The notes under the pieces are model-generated. The model did no database searches and had not been told where the DNA came from. It saw only the letters and a program-made list of their open reading frames with translations. Below, piece after piece: positions 17,630 through 25,872 of a stretch of 64,000 bases of DNA. Within the stretch, counting starts at the first letter, position 1. The number at the start of each line of letters is the position of its first letter. The position numbers and the translations under genes are program-made. This stretch comes from CAVQWT01 sp963810815. Its GTDB lineage: Bacteria; Pseudomonadota; Gammaproteobacteria; Burkholderiales; Casimicrobiaceae. The stretch covers positions 248,001 through 312,000 of the forward strand of contig CAWEPB010000007.1 of assembly GCA_963810815.1 (NCBI GenBank). Direction: 5' to 3'.

Positions 17630-19084
17630 ATGCTCGACCCCGCCGTCCACGCGCAGCTCGCGTCCCTCGTGCCACCCTCGGCGCTGCTTGCATCGCCCGA
17701 GGAAACGCGGCCCTACGAGTGCGACGGGCTGACGCTCTACCGGGCCCAGGCGGCCGCCGTGCTGCTGCCGGAAAACGAGGCGCAGGTCGTCGGCATCCTC
17801 AAGGTCTGCCACGACGCGCGGATCCCCGTGGTCGCGCGGGGCGCCGGCACCGGCCTGTCCGGCGGGGCGATGCCCGATCCGAACGGCATCGTCCTGTCGC
17901 TGGCCAGGTTCACCCGGATCCTGGCGATCGACCCGCTGGCCCGCACCGCGGTCGTCCAGCCGGGGGTGCGCAACCTCGCCGTTTCCGAGGCGGCGGCGCC
18001 GCTGGGCCTGTACTACGCGCCGGACCCGTCGTCGCAGATCGCCTGCACGATCGGCGGCAACGTCGCGGAAAACGCCGGTGGCGTGCACTGCCTCAAGTAC
18101 GGTCTCACCGTGCACAACGTCCGCCGCGTGCGCGGGGTGACGATCGCCGGCGACGTCGTCGAGTTCGGCGGCGACGCGCTCGATGCGGCGGGGTACGACC
18201 TGCTGGCGCTGATCAACGGCTCCGAGGGGCTGCTGGCCGTGATCACCGAGGTCACCGTCAAGCTGACGCCCAAGCCGCAGCTGGCGCAGGTGGCGCTGGC
18301 CGCGTTCGACGACGTCGCCAAGGCCGGCGCTGCGGTGGGCGCCGTGATCGCCGCCGGCATCATTCCCGGCGGCCTCGAGATGATGGACCAGGCCGCGACC
18401 CGCGCCGTCGAGGCGTACGTCCACGCCAACTATCCGCTCGACGCCCAGGCCATCCTGCTCGCCGAGTCCGACGGCACCCCCGAGGAGGTCGCCGCGGAGA
18501 TGGCCGAGATCCGGCGCGTGCTCGCGGCGGCGGGAGCGACCGAGATCCGCGTGTCGAAGGACGAGCGCGAGCGCCTGCTGTTCTGGTCGGGACGCAAGTC
18601 GGCGTTCCCCGCGGTCGGACGCATCGCCGCCGACTACCTGTGCATGGACGGCACGATACCGCGCCGGGCGCTGCCCCACGTGCTGCTGCGCATCGACGAG
18701 CTGTCGCGCGAATTCCGCCTGCGCTGCGCCAACGTCTTCCACGCCGGCGACGGCAACCTGCACCCGCTGATCATGTACGACGCCAACGTCGCCGACGAGG
18801 CGGCGCGGGCGGAGGCGCTCGGCGCGGCGATCCTCGAGCTCTGCATCGACGTCGGCGGCACGGTCACCGGCGAACACGGCGTCGGCGTCGAGAAGCTGCG
18901 CGGCATGTGCACGCAGTTCCGCCCCGCGGAGCTCGAGCGCTTCCTCGGGGTCAAGGCGGCGTTCGACCCGCACGGACTGCTCAATCCCGGCAAGGGGGTG
19001 CCCACGCTGCACCGCTGCGCCGAGTTCGGGAAGATGCACGTGCACCACGGCAAGCTCCCGCATCCCGAGCTGCCGCGCTTCTGA
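17630..19084 (+). CDS. glcD: Glycolate oxidase FAD subunit GlcD
   Basis: A 484-residue FAD-linked oxidase of the VAO family. The FAD-binding segment GAGTGLSGGAMPDPNGIVL lies near residues 68-86, NVAENAGGVHCLKYG near 144, and the substrate-domain motifs GDGNLHP, GEHGVG and NPGKG fall in the C-terminal quarter. Length and sequence match GlcD, which oxidises glycolate (and often D-lactate) to glyoxylate together with GlcE and GlcF. Those partners lie downstream after a second oxidase and a GST gene. The next gene starts 13 bp after its stop, so it likely opens a five-gene operon. Confidence 0.9.
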   Translation: MLDPAVHAQLASLVPPSALLASPEETRPYECDGLTLYRAQAAAVLLPENEAQVVGILKVCHDARIPVVARGAGTGLSGGAMPDPNGIVLSLARFTRILAIDPLARTAVVQPGVRNLAVSEAAAPLGLYYAPDPSSQIACTIGGNVAENAGGVHCLKYGLTVHNVRRVRGVTIAGDVVEFGGDALDAAGYDLLALINGSEGLLAVITEVTVKLTPKPQLAQVALAAFDDVAKAGAAVGAVIAAGIIPGGLEMMDQAATRAVEAYVHANYPLDAQAILLAESDGTPEEVAAEMAEIRRVLAAAGATEIRVSKDERERLLFWSGRKSAFPAVGRIAADYLCMDGTIPRRALPHVLLRIDELSREFRLRCANVFHAGDGNLHPLIMYDANVADEAARAEALGAAILELCIDVGGTVTGEHGVGVEKLRGMCTQFRPAELERFLGVKAAFDPHGLLNPGKGVPTLHRCAEFGKMHVHHGKLPHPELPRF

Positions 19085-19097
19085 CCGGAGCCCCGCG

Positions 19098-20513
19098 ATG
19101 AACGCGCTGACCGATCTCAAGCTCGCGCGGCCTCCGGCGGCCGCCGTCGCCGGCGTCGTCGAGCGCCTGCGGGCGGACTTCGGCGATCGCGCCACGACCG
19201 GGGAGGCGATCCGCGTGCAGCATTCGCGCGGCGAAGGCATGCCCGATGCCGCACCGCCGGACGTCGTCGTCTGGCCGCGCGACAACGACGAGGTGGTCGC
19301 GATCGTCCGGCTCGCCGCGGCCGCGCGGGTCCCGGTGATCCCGTTCGGCGTCGGCACGTCGCTGGAAGGGCACGTCGCGGCGCTTGCGGGCGGCGTGTGC
19401 ATCGACCTCTCGCGGATGGACCGGGTGCTCGAGGTCAACGGCGAGGACCTCGACTGCCGGGTGCAGGCGGGCGTCACCCGCGAACAGCTCAACGCCGAGC
19501 TCAGGGCCACCGGGCTCTTCTTCCCCATCGATCCGGGCGCCAACGCGACGCTGGGCGGGATGGCGGCGACGCGGGCATCGGGAACGAACGCCGTCCGCTA
19601 CGGCACGATGCGCGAGAACGTGCTCGGGCTCACCGTCGTCACCGCCGACGGCCGGCTGATCCGCACCGGCGGCCGCGCGCGCAAGTCGGCGGCGGGTTAC
19701 GACCTGACGCGCCTGTTCGTCGGCGCCGAGGGCACGCTGGGCGTCATCACCGAGGTCCAGCTGCGGCTCTACGGCGTGCCGCAGGCGATTTCGGCGGCGG
19801 TCTGCCAGTTCGACGACCTCGCCGCCGCCACCCACACGGTGATCGCCGCGATGCAGCACGGCATCCCGGTCGCGCGCATCGAGCTGCTCGACGCGCTGCA
19901 GATGCGCGCGTGCATCCTGTACTCGAAACTCGAGGGGTTCGCGGAGAAGCCGACGCTGTTCTTCGAATTCCACGGCACCGACGCCGGCGTGACCGAGCAG
20001 GCGCAGCAGATGCAGGAACTCGCCGCGGAACACGGCGGCAGCGACTTCCGCTGGGCGACCAAGCCCGAGGACCGGTCGAAGCTGTGGAAGGCCCGGCACA
20101 ACGCGTACTACGCGGCGCTGGCGCTGGGCCCGGGCAAGCAGGCGTTCTCGACCGACGCCTGCGTGCCGATCTCGCGGCTGGCCGACTGCCTGCTCGAGAC
20201 CTGCGAGGACGTCGCGCGCGAGGGCATGATCGCGCCAATCGTCGGGCACGTAGGCGACGGCAATTTCCACCTGCTGGTGCTGTTCGACCCGGCGAACGCG
20301 GCGGAGCGGGCGAAGGCCGAGGCGATCGCCCATCGCGTCAGCCTGCGCGCGATCGGGATGGGCGGCACCTGCACCGGCGAGCACGGCATCGGCGTGCACA
20401 AGCTCGACGCGCTGGTCGTCGAGCACGGCGAGGCGGTGGACCTCATGCGCACGATCAAGCGGGCGCTCGATCCCCACAATCTGATGAACCCGGGCAAGAC
20501 GGTGCCGCTGTGA
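19098..20513 (+). CDS. FAD-linked 2-hydroxyacid oxidase, D-lactate dehydrogenase type
   Basis: A 471-residue VAO-family flavoenzyme related to GlcD but closer to D-lactate dehydrogenase (cytochrome)/Dld2 proteins. FAD-binding segments are VIPFGVGTSLEGHVAAL near residue 78 and LGGMAATRASGTNAVRYGTM near 152. The C-terminal domain has HVGDGNFH, GEHGIGVHKLD and NPGKTVPL. It would oxidise D-lactate or another D-2-hydroxyacid and pass electrons to the quinone pool or cytochrome c. It lies between glcD and glcE, so the operon encodes two oxidases with overlapping substrates. The start has GGAG at suitable distance. Confidence 0.87.
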   Translation: MNALTDLKLARPPAAAVAGVVERLRADFGDRATTGEAIRVQHSRGEGMPDAAPPDVVVWPRDNDEVVAIVRLAAAARVPVIPFGVGTSLEGHVAALAGGVCIDLSRMDRVLEVNGEDLDCRVQAGVTREQLNAELRATGLFFPIDPGANATLGGMAATRASGTNAVRYGTMRENVLGLTVVTADGRLIRTGGRARKSAAGYDLTRLFVGAEGTLGVITEVQLRLYGVPQAISAAVCQFDDLAAATHTVIAAMQHGIPVARIELLDALQMRACILYSKLEGFAEKPTLFFEFHGTDAGVTEQAQQMQELAAEHGGSDFRWATKPEDRSKLWKARHNAYYAALALGPGKQAFSTDACVPISRLADCLLETCEDVAREGMIAPIVGHVGDGNFHLLVLFDPANAAERAKAEAIAHRVSLRAIGMGGTCTGEHGIGVHKLDALVVEHGEAVDLMRTIKRALDPHNLMNPGKTVPL

Positions 20514-20585
20514 GCGCCGGCGCCCCGACACGGCGCCCTCGCGGCGGACGCGGCAGCGTTCTCCGATCGGCGCCGGACTGATTCC

Positions 20586-21272
20586 ATGCACACGCTCTGG
20601 CTCGGCAACAGGAATTACTCGTCGTGGTCGCTGCGCGGCTGGCTCGCGGTCAAGCTCGCCGGTGCCCCGTTCGAGGAGCGGATGGCGGCGCTGCGCGGCG
20701 AGGGCGATCCGGACCCCGCGAACCGCGCGTTCTCGCCGACCGGCCGCGTGCCGGCGCTGCGCGACGGCGACGTCGTCGTCTGGGATTCGCTGGCGATCGG
20801 CGAGTACCTGGCCGAGCGTCACCCGGGCCTGTGGCCGGCCGACCGGGCAGCGCGCGCCTGGGCGCGCTCGGTGTGCGCGGAGATGCACTCCGGCTTCCGC
20901 GACCTTCGCAACGACATGACGATGTGCGTCAAGGAGCGGGTCGACGTGCGACCCTGGTCGCCGGGGCTCGCCGCCGACGTCGCCCGCGTCGACGCGATCT
21001 GGAACGAGGGGCGCCATCGGTTCGGCGCCGAGGGCGCGTTTCTCTGCGGCGATTTCGGATTGGTCGACGCGTTCTATGCGCCGGTCGCGTTCCGGTTCCA
21101 GACCTACGCCGTGGCCCCCGCCGGCGCGGCGGGGGCGTACCTCGCGGCGCTGCTCGCGCACCCGTGGCTTGCCGAGTGGCAGGCGGGCGCGCTGGCCGAG
21201 ACCGCCGTGGTGCCGGCGGACGAGCCCCGGGTGGTGTACCGCGACAAGCTCGCCGCGCTGGGGCGCCTGTGA
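20586..21272 (+). CDS. Glutathione S-transferase family protein
   Basis: A 228-residue GST-fold protein. The N-terminal thioredoxin-like domain holds NYSSWSLRGWLA, with the serine pair expected to contact glutathione, followed by GRVPALRDGDVVVWDSLAIGEYLAE. The C-terminal helical domain starts near residue 88. This N-terminal pattern is typical of bacterial GSTs of the YfcF/YfcG-like group. It is inserted in the glycolate oxidase operon, eleven bases before glcE, and might detoxify reactive aldehydes such as glyoxylate-derived products; that role is inference. Confidence 0.85.
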   Translation: MHTLWLGNRNYSSWSLRGWLAVKLAGAPFEERMAALRGEGDPDPANRAFSPTGRVPALRDGDVVVWDSLAIGEYLAERHPGLWPADRAARAWARSVCAEMHSGFRDLRNDMTMCVKERVDVRPWSPGLAADVARVDAIWNEGRHRFGAEGAFLCGDFGLVDAFYAPVAFRFQTYAVAPAGAAGAYLAALLAHPWLAEWQAGALAETAVVPADEPRVVYRDKLAALGRL

Positions 21273-21282
21273 TCCCGCCGCC

Positions 21283-22402
21283 ATGAGCGACCCGATCCTC
21301 TCCGAGTGGCAGGGCCGGATCCGCCGCGCGGTCGCATCCGGCCGGCCGCTGGTAATCCGTGGCGGAGGCACCAAGGATTTCTACGGCGCCTTCACCGTGG
21401 ATGCGGCGGCCACCGCCGCCGACCGGCTCGTCACCACCGCCTACACCGGCATCGTCGACTACGACCCGACCGAACTCGTCATCACGGCGCGCGCCGGAAC
21501 GCCGCTGGCGGAGGTCGAGCGCACGATGCGCGAGGCCGGCCAGATGCTCGGCTTCGAGCCGCCGCACTTCGGCGCCGGCGCGACGCTGGGCGGCGCGGTC
21601 GCGGCGGGGCTCTCCGGGCCCCGGCGGCCGTACGCGGGGGCAGTCCGCGACTTCGTGCTCGGCGTGCGCGTGCTCGACGGTCGCGGCGACGACCTCGCGT
21701 TCGGCGGCCGGGTGATGAAGAACGTCGCCGGCTTCGACGTCGCGCGGCTGATGACCGGGGCACTCGGCACGCTCGGCGTCATCGCCGAGGTTTCGCTCAA
21801 GTGCCTGCCGTTGCCGAAGGCGACGGCGACGCGGGTGTTCGAGTGCGGCGCCGACGAAGCGATCCGGCGCGTCAACGAATGGGGCGGCAAGCCGTTGCCG
21901 CTGTCGGCGACGTGCTGGCATGCGGGACGGCTCGCCGTCCGCCTGTCCGGCGCCGAACCGGCGGTGACCGCGGCGATCGCGCGACTCGGCGGCGGGCCGA
22001 TGGCCGACGACACCGCCTTCTGGGCCGCGGTGCGCGAGCAGACGCACCCGTTCTTCGTCGCCGGCACCGGCGACGTCGGCGGAGCGCAAGCCGCGGGTCG
22101 TCCGCTGTGGCGGCTGTCGGTCAAGTCGACGGCGCCGTTCAGCGACGTGGGCGGCGACCAGCTGATCGAGTGGGGCGGTGCGCTGCGCTGGCTCGTCGCC
22201 GGCGAGCGCACCGATCCCGCGAAGCTGCGCGCCTGGGCGCAGAGCCACGGCGGCCACGCGACGCTGTTCCGGGCCGTCGACAAGTCGGCCGGGTGCGTTC
22301 CAGCCGTTGCCGGCGCCGCTGGCGGAGATCCACCAGCGCCTCAAGGCGTCGTTCGATCCCGCCGGCGTGTTCAACAGGGGCCGGCTCTACGCCGGATTCT
22401 GA
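21283..22402 (+). CDS. glcE: Glycolate oxidase FAD subunit GlcE, frameshifted near its end
   Basis: The second FAD-binding subunit of glycolate oxidase, smaller than GlcD. RPLVIRGGGTKDFYG near residue 20 and GAGATLGGAVAAGLSGPRRP near 95 mark the FAD domain, and GRVMKNVAGFDVARL lies near 145. The frame is lost after RAVDKSAG at about 22290. The correct C-terminus (FQPLPAPLAEIHQRLKASFD ending RGRLYAGF) follows in the next frame to the stop at 22402. One extra G in the run at 22290-22293 accounts for this. The next gene, glcF, starts five bases later and is intact, so a sequence error is more likely than inactivation. Confidence 0.82.
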
Positions 22403-22407
22403 CACCG

Positions 22408-23646
22408 ATGCAGACCACGCTCGCCGGGTTCATCCGCGACACGCCCGAGGGTCGCGAAGCGGACGCGATCCTGCGGTCCTGCGTGCACTGCGGATTCTGC
22501 ACGGCGACCTGTCCGACGTATCAGCTGCTGGGTGACGAGCTCGACGGCCCGCGCGGGCGCATCTACCTGATCAAGCAGGTGCTCGAGGGCACGCCGGCGA
22601 CCGCGTCGACGCAGCTCCACCTCGATCGCTGCCTGACCTGCCGCAGTTGCGAGACGACCTGCCCGTCCGGCGTCCGGTACGGTCGGCTGCTCGACATCGG
22701 CCGGCACGTCGTCGAGGCGCAGGTCGGCCGCCCGCCGGTCGAGCGGGCACGGCGCTGGACGCTGCGCCAGGGATTGCTCGCGCGGCCGCTGTTCGCGACG
22801 GCCATCGGCGCCGCGCGGGCGGTCAAGTCGATGTTGCCGAAGGAACTCGCGCGCACGGTGCCCGATGCGACGCCGGCCGGCAGCTGGCCCGAGCCGCGGC
22901 ACGCGCGCAAGGCGATCGCGCTGGACAGCTGCGTGCAGGGGGTGCTCGCGCCGTCGATCGACGCCGCGACCGCGCGCGTCCTCGACCGCATCGGCGTGTC
23001 GCTGATCCGCGTTCCGGCCGGTGGCTGCTGCGGCGCGCTGCCCTACCACCTCGACGCGCAGGACGACGCCATCGCGCGCATCAAGCGCAACATCGACGCC
23101 TGGTGGCCGCACGTCGAGCGCGACTGCGAGGCGATCGTCGTCACCGCCAGCGGCTGCGGAGTCATGGTCAAGGACTACGGCCAGTTGCTGCAGCACGACC
23201 CGCAGTACGCGGAGAAGGCGCAGCGGATCGCCAGCCTGGCCAAGGATCCGGTCGAGATCATCTCGGCCGAGTGGCCGTCGATCGCGCCGAAGATCGCGAT
23301 GGACCAGGGCGCGCAGCGGGTCGCGTTCCACGCCCCGTGCACGCTGCAGCACGGAATGAAACTCAAAGGGCGCGTCGAGGAGATCCTGCACGCGCTGGGG
23401 CTCGAAGTACTGCCGGTCGCCGACCCCCACCTGTGCTGCGGCTCCGCCGGGACCTACTCGATGCTGCAGCCCGCGCTGTCGAACGCGCTGAAGGCGAACA
23501 AGCTGAAGGCGCTCGAGGCGGGACGCCCCGACGTCATCCTGACGGCGAACATCGGCTGCATGACGCACCTGGCGTCGGGGACGCGCCGCCGCGTCATCCA
23601 CTGGATCGAGCTGCTCGACGCGCGGATGGTCGGCGGCGACCGCTGA
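22408..23646 (+). CDS. glcF: Glycolate oxidase iron-sulfur subunit GlcF
   Basis: A 412-residue iron-sulfur subunit. Two ferredoxin-type clusters are encoded by CVHCGFCTATCPTY (near residue 22) and CLTCRSCETTCPSG (near 75). Two cysteine-rich CCG domains follow, ending in GGCCGALPYH and LCCGSAGTYSML. GlcF carries electrons from the GlcD/GlcE flavins towards the membrane quinones. The reading frame is intact although glcE just upstream is not. It is the last gene of the glycolate block; a thioesterase remnant follows after 37 bp. Confidence 0.92.
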   Translation: MQTTLAGFIRDTPEGREADAILRSCVHCGFCTATCPTYQLLGDELDGPRGRIYLIKQVLEGTPATASTQLHLDRCLTCRSCETTCPSGVRYGRLLDIGRHVVEAQVGRPPVERARRWTLRQGLLARPLFATAIGAARAVKSMLPKELARTVPDATPAGSWPEPRHARKAIALDSCVQGVLAPSIDAATARVLDRIGVSLIRVPAGGCCGALPYHLDAQDDAIARIKRNIDAWWPHVERDCEAIVVTASGCGVMVKDYGQLLQHDPQYAEKAQRIASLAKDPVEIISAEWPSIAPKIAMDQGAQRVAFHAPCTLQHGMKLKGRVEEILHALGLEVLPVADPHLCCGSAGTYSMLQPALSNALKANKLKALEAGRPDVILTANIGCMTHLASGTRRRVIHWIELLDARMVGGDR

Positions 23647-23683
23647 CCGCCGCGTACTGCCGCCGCCTGCTGCGCTGCCCGCC

Positions 23684-23942
23684 ATGCCCGAGCCCGCTGC
23701 CGAGCCCCGCGCCGCGTACCGCCATTTCCTCGCCATCCCGACGCGCTGGATGGACAGACGACAGCTGCGGCCACGTCAACGACGTCACCTGCCACTCGCA
23801 CTTCGACACCGCGGTCGACGAACGCCTGATCCGCGTCGGCGGGCTCGACATCGCGGCGGGACCGGCGATCGGGCTGGTCGTGGAGACGTCGTGCCGCTTC
23901 CACCGCTCGCCTTCGCCGCTCGTCGTCGCGCCACCGGCATGA
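23684..23942 (+). pseudogene. Thioesterase (4-hydroxybenzoyl-CoA type) remnant
   Basis: A broken and truncated hotdog thioesterase. The first frame gives YRHFLAIPTRWMD. After one extra base at about 23757 the next frame gives CGHVNDVTCHSHFDTAVDE and GPAIGLVVETSCRF, a clear match to the first half of YbgC/4HBT-type thioesterases, which have GHVNN at this place. The match ends soon after, where a second shift appears to occur (a PLAFAA continuation is visible in another frame). The C-terminal third is missing and is replaced by the start of the GNAT gene, whose ATG overlaps the TGA. Unlike the other frameshifted genes here, this one also lacks sequence. Confidence 0.7.
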
Positions 23943-24508
23943 CGACGCGCGCGAGCAGTGCGCCGGCCGGCGCGACGACCACGCCGGCGGGCGCGTGGAG
24001 CGGGGCGCTGCGCTGCGCTCCGATGACCGCCGCGACCCGCGACGGCGCCCGGGCCCTGCTGTCGGCCTTCCTGCGCGGCGACGACCACTACCGGGCGTCG
24101 AGCGGCGCCTACGGCGACGGCGGCGACGGCGCACTCGACCGGGCGCTCGACCTCTTCCTCGCGCGCCCCGAGCTGGGCTTCGTCTGGGTCGCCCAGGCGC
24201 CGGCGACGGGGGGGGCGGCGGCGGGCGCGCCTGCCGCCGCCGTGGTCGGCGCCTGCGTGGTCTGCTATGCCATCTCGACTTCGCGCGGCAGCGTCGTCGC
24301 CAAGCTCGACGACGTGACCGTCGCCGCCGGGGCGACCGGACGCGGCGTCGGCACGGCGATGCTCGAGGCGCTGGCCGCGCACCTCGCCGCGCGTGGCGTG
24401 GCCCGCATCGATTGCGGCTGCCACCGCGACAACGCCGGCGCGTGGCGCTTCTACGAGCGGCTGGGGTTCGCGCCGCTCGACGAAGAGCGCATCGCGAAGC
24501 TGCTGTGA
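23939..24508 (+). CDS. GNAT-family N-acetyltransferase
   Basis: A 189-residue acetyltransferase. After an Ala/Thr-rich leader the GNAT fold begins near residue 25; the acetyl-CoA binding segment VTVAAGATGRGVGTAMLEAL lies near 123 and the family end RFYERLGFAPLDEERIAKLL closes the protein. It transfers acetyl from acetyl-CoA to an amine that cannot be named from sequence. ATG 23939 overlaps the stop of the thioesterase remnant; the Met in CAPMTAATRD (near 24022) could be the native start. Its TGA overlaps the GTG of ispD. Confidence 0.8.
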   Translation: MTTRASSAPAGATTTPAGAWSGALRCAPMTAATRDGARALLSAFLRGDDHYRASSGAYGDGGDGALDRALDLFLARPELGFVWVAQAPATGGAAAGAPAAAVVGACVVCYAISTSRGSVVAKLDDVTVAAGATGRGVGTAMLEALAAHLAARGVARIDCGCHRDNAGAWRFYERLGFAPLDEERIAKLL

Positions 24509-25233
24509 AGGATCCCACCCGGCTGATCGCCATCGTGCCCGCCGCCGGCGGCGGGGCGCGCTTCGGGGCGCGGCTGCCCAAGCAGTACGCGGACCTCGCC
24601 GGCAAGGCGGTGCTCGCGCGCACGCTCGACCGGCTGGCGGGCGCCCTGCCGCTGGCCGCGACGCTGGTGGCGCTGGCCCCGGGCGACGCGCACTATGCCG
24701 TACACGTCGGCGCGCGTCCGCACGTGACCGCGCTGCACTGCGGGGGCGCGACGCGGGGCGAGACGGTGCGCAATGCGCTGGCGGCGCTGGCGCCCCATGC
24801 GGCGGCGCAGGACTGGGTCGTCGTCCACGACGCGGCGCGTCCCTGCGTGCCGCCGGGAGCGCTGTCGCGGCTGGTCGACCTGCTGCGCGGCGATCCGGTC
24901 GGCGGCCTGCTCGCGGTGCCGGTCGCCGACACGCTGAAGCGCGGCGACGGCGCGACTCCGGTCCGCGTGGTCGCCACGGCGGATCGCACCGGCCTCTGGC
25001 AGGCGCAGACCCCGCAGATGTTCCGCTACGGTATCCTGCGGGAGGCCTTCGCCGTCGACGCGGCACTCGCCGCCACCGACGAGTCGCAGGCGGTCGAGGC
25101 GCTCGCGGTGGCGCGCGGGCTGCCGCTGCCGCGCCTGATCGCCGGCAGCGCGCAGAACATCAAGATCACGTTCGCGCAGGACCTCGTGCTCGCCGCGGCG
25201 ATCCTCGCGGCCCAGGAGAAAGGTTCCGGATGA
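24505..25233 (+). CDS. ispD: 2-C-methyl-D-erythritol 4-phosphate cytidylyltransferase IspD
   Basis: A 242-residue enzyme of the MEP isoprenoid pathway that joins MEP to CTP. The nucleotide-binding signature IVPAAGGGARFGARLPKQY is at residues 7-25, with the Arg and Lys that contact CTP phosphates. VVHDAARPCV near 108 and TPQMFRYGIL near 168 are typical. Translation starts at GTG 24505, overlapping the GNAT stop (GTGA), and the gene ends in an ATGA overlap with ispF. The ispD-ispF pair is common in proteobacteria. Confidence 0.94.
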   Translation: MKDPTRLIAIVPAAGGGARFGARLPKQYADLAGKAVLARTLDRLAGALPLAATLVALAPGDAHYAVHVGARPHVTALHCGGATRGETVRNALAALAPHAAAQDWVVVHDAARPCVPPGALSRLVDLLRGDPVGGLLAVPVADTLKRGDGATPVRVVATADRTGLWQAQTPQMFRYGILREAFAVDAALAATDESQAVEALAVARGLPLPRLIAGSAQNIKITFAQDLVLAAAILAAQEKGSG

Positions 25234-25727
25234 GCTTCCGCATCGGCAACGGCTTCGACGTGCACGCGCTGGTCGCCGGACGGCCGCTGGTGCTGGGCGG
25301 GGTCGTCATCCCGTACGAGCGCGGCCTGCTCGGCCACAGCGATGCCGACGTGCTGCTGCACGCGATCGCCGACGCGGTGCTGGGCGCGTTGGCGCTGGGC
25401 GACCTCGGCCGGCACTTTCCCGACAGCGATCCCCGCTGGAAGGGCGCCGACAGCCGGGCGCTGCTGCGGCACGCCTTCGGTCTGGTGCAGGTGGAGGGCT
25501 GGCAGGTCGCCAACGTCGACGCGACGGTCGTCGCCGAGATGCCGAAACTCGCGCCTTTCGTCGCGCGGATGCGCGCGCACATCGCGCAGGACCTGCAGTG
25601 CGCCGAGGAGCAGGTCAGCGTGAAGGCGACGACGACCGAGCGCCTCGGCTTTGCCGGTCGCGGCGAAGGCATCGCCGCACTGGCCACGGTGCTGCTGGAG
25701 CAGCTGCGGTACGAACAGGCGGGCTGA
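25230..25727 (+). CDS. ispF: 2-C-methyl-D-erythritol 2,4-cyclodiphosphate synthase IspF
   Basis: A 165-residue MEP-pathway enzyme that cyclises CDP-ME 2-phosphate. The zinc ligands are in FDVHAL (residues 9-14) and LGHSDADVLLHAIADA (near 35-50). DLGRHFPDSDPRWKGADS and VSVKATTTERLGFAGRGEGI complete the family pattern. Length is close to the usual 157-162. It overlaps ispD by four bases and is therefore translationally coupled to it. Confidence 0.95.
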   Translation: MSFRIGNGFDVHALVAGRPLVLGGVVIPYERGLLGHSDADVLLHAIADAVLGALALGDLGRHFPDSDPRWKGADSRALLRHAFGLVQVEGWQVANVDATVVAEMPKLAPFVARMRAHIAQDLQCAEEQVSVKATTTERLGFAGRGEGIAALATVLLEQLRYEQAG

Positions 25728-25872
25728 TCGCGCGACGGCGCCGGCACGGCCGCCCCGGGCGAGCGGGGCGGGCTTCGCCGACCCGACGAACCGATCCAGC
25801 GCCATCACTCCCGTCGAAGCAATCTTCTCGACTCTCGAAACATTCCCGTCCAACCATCCCGGATTCTCCGAC

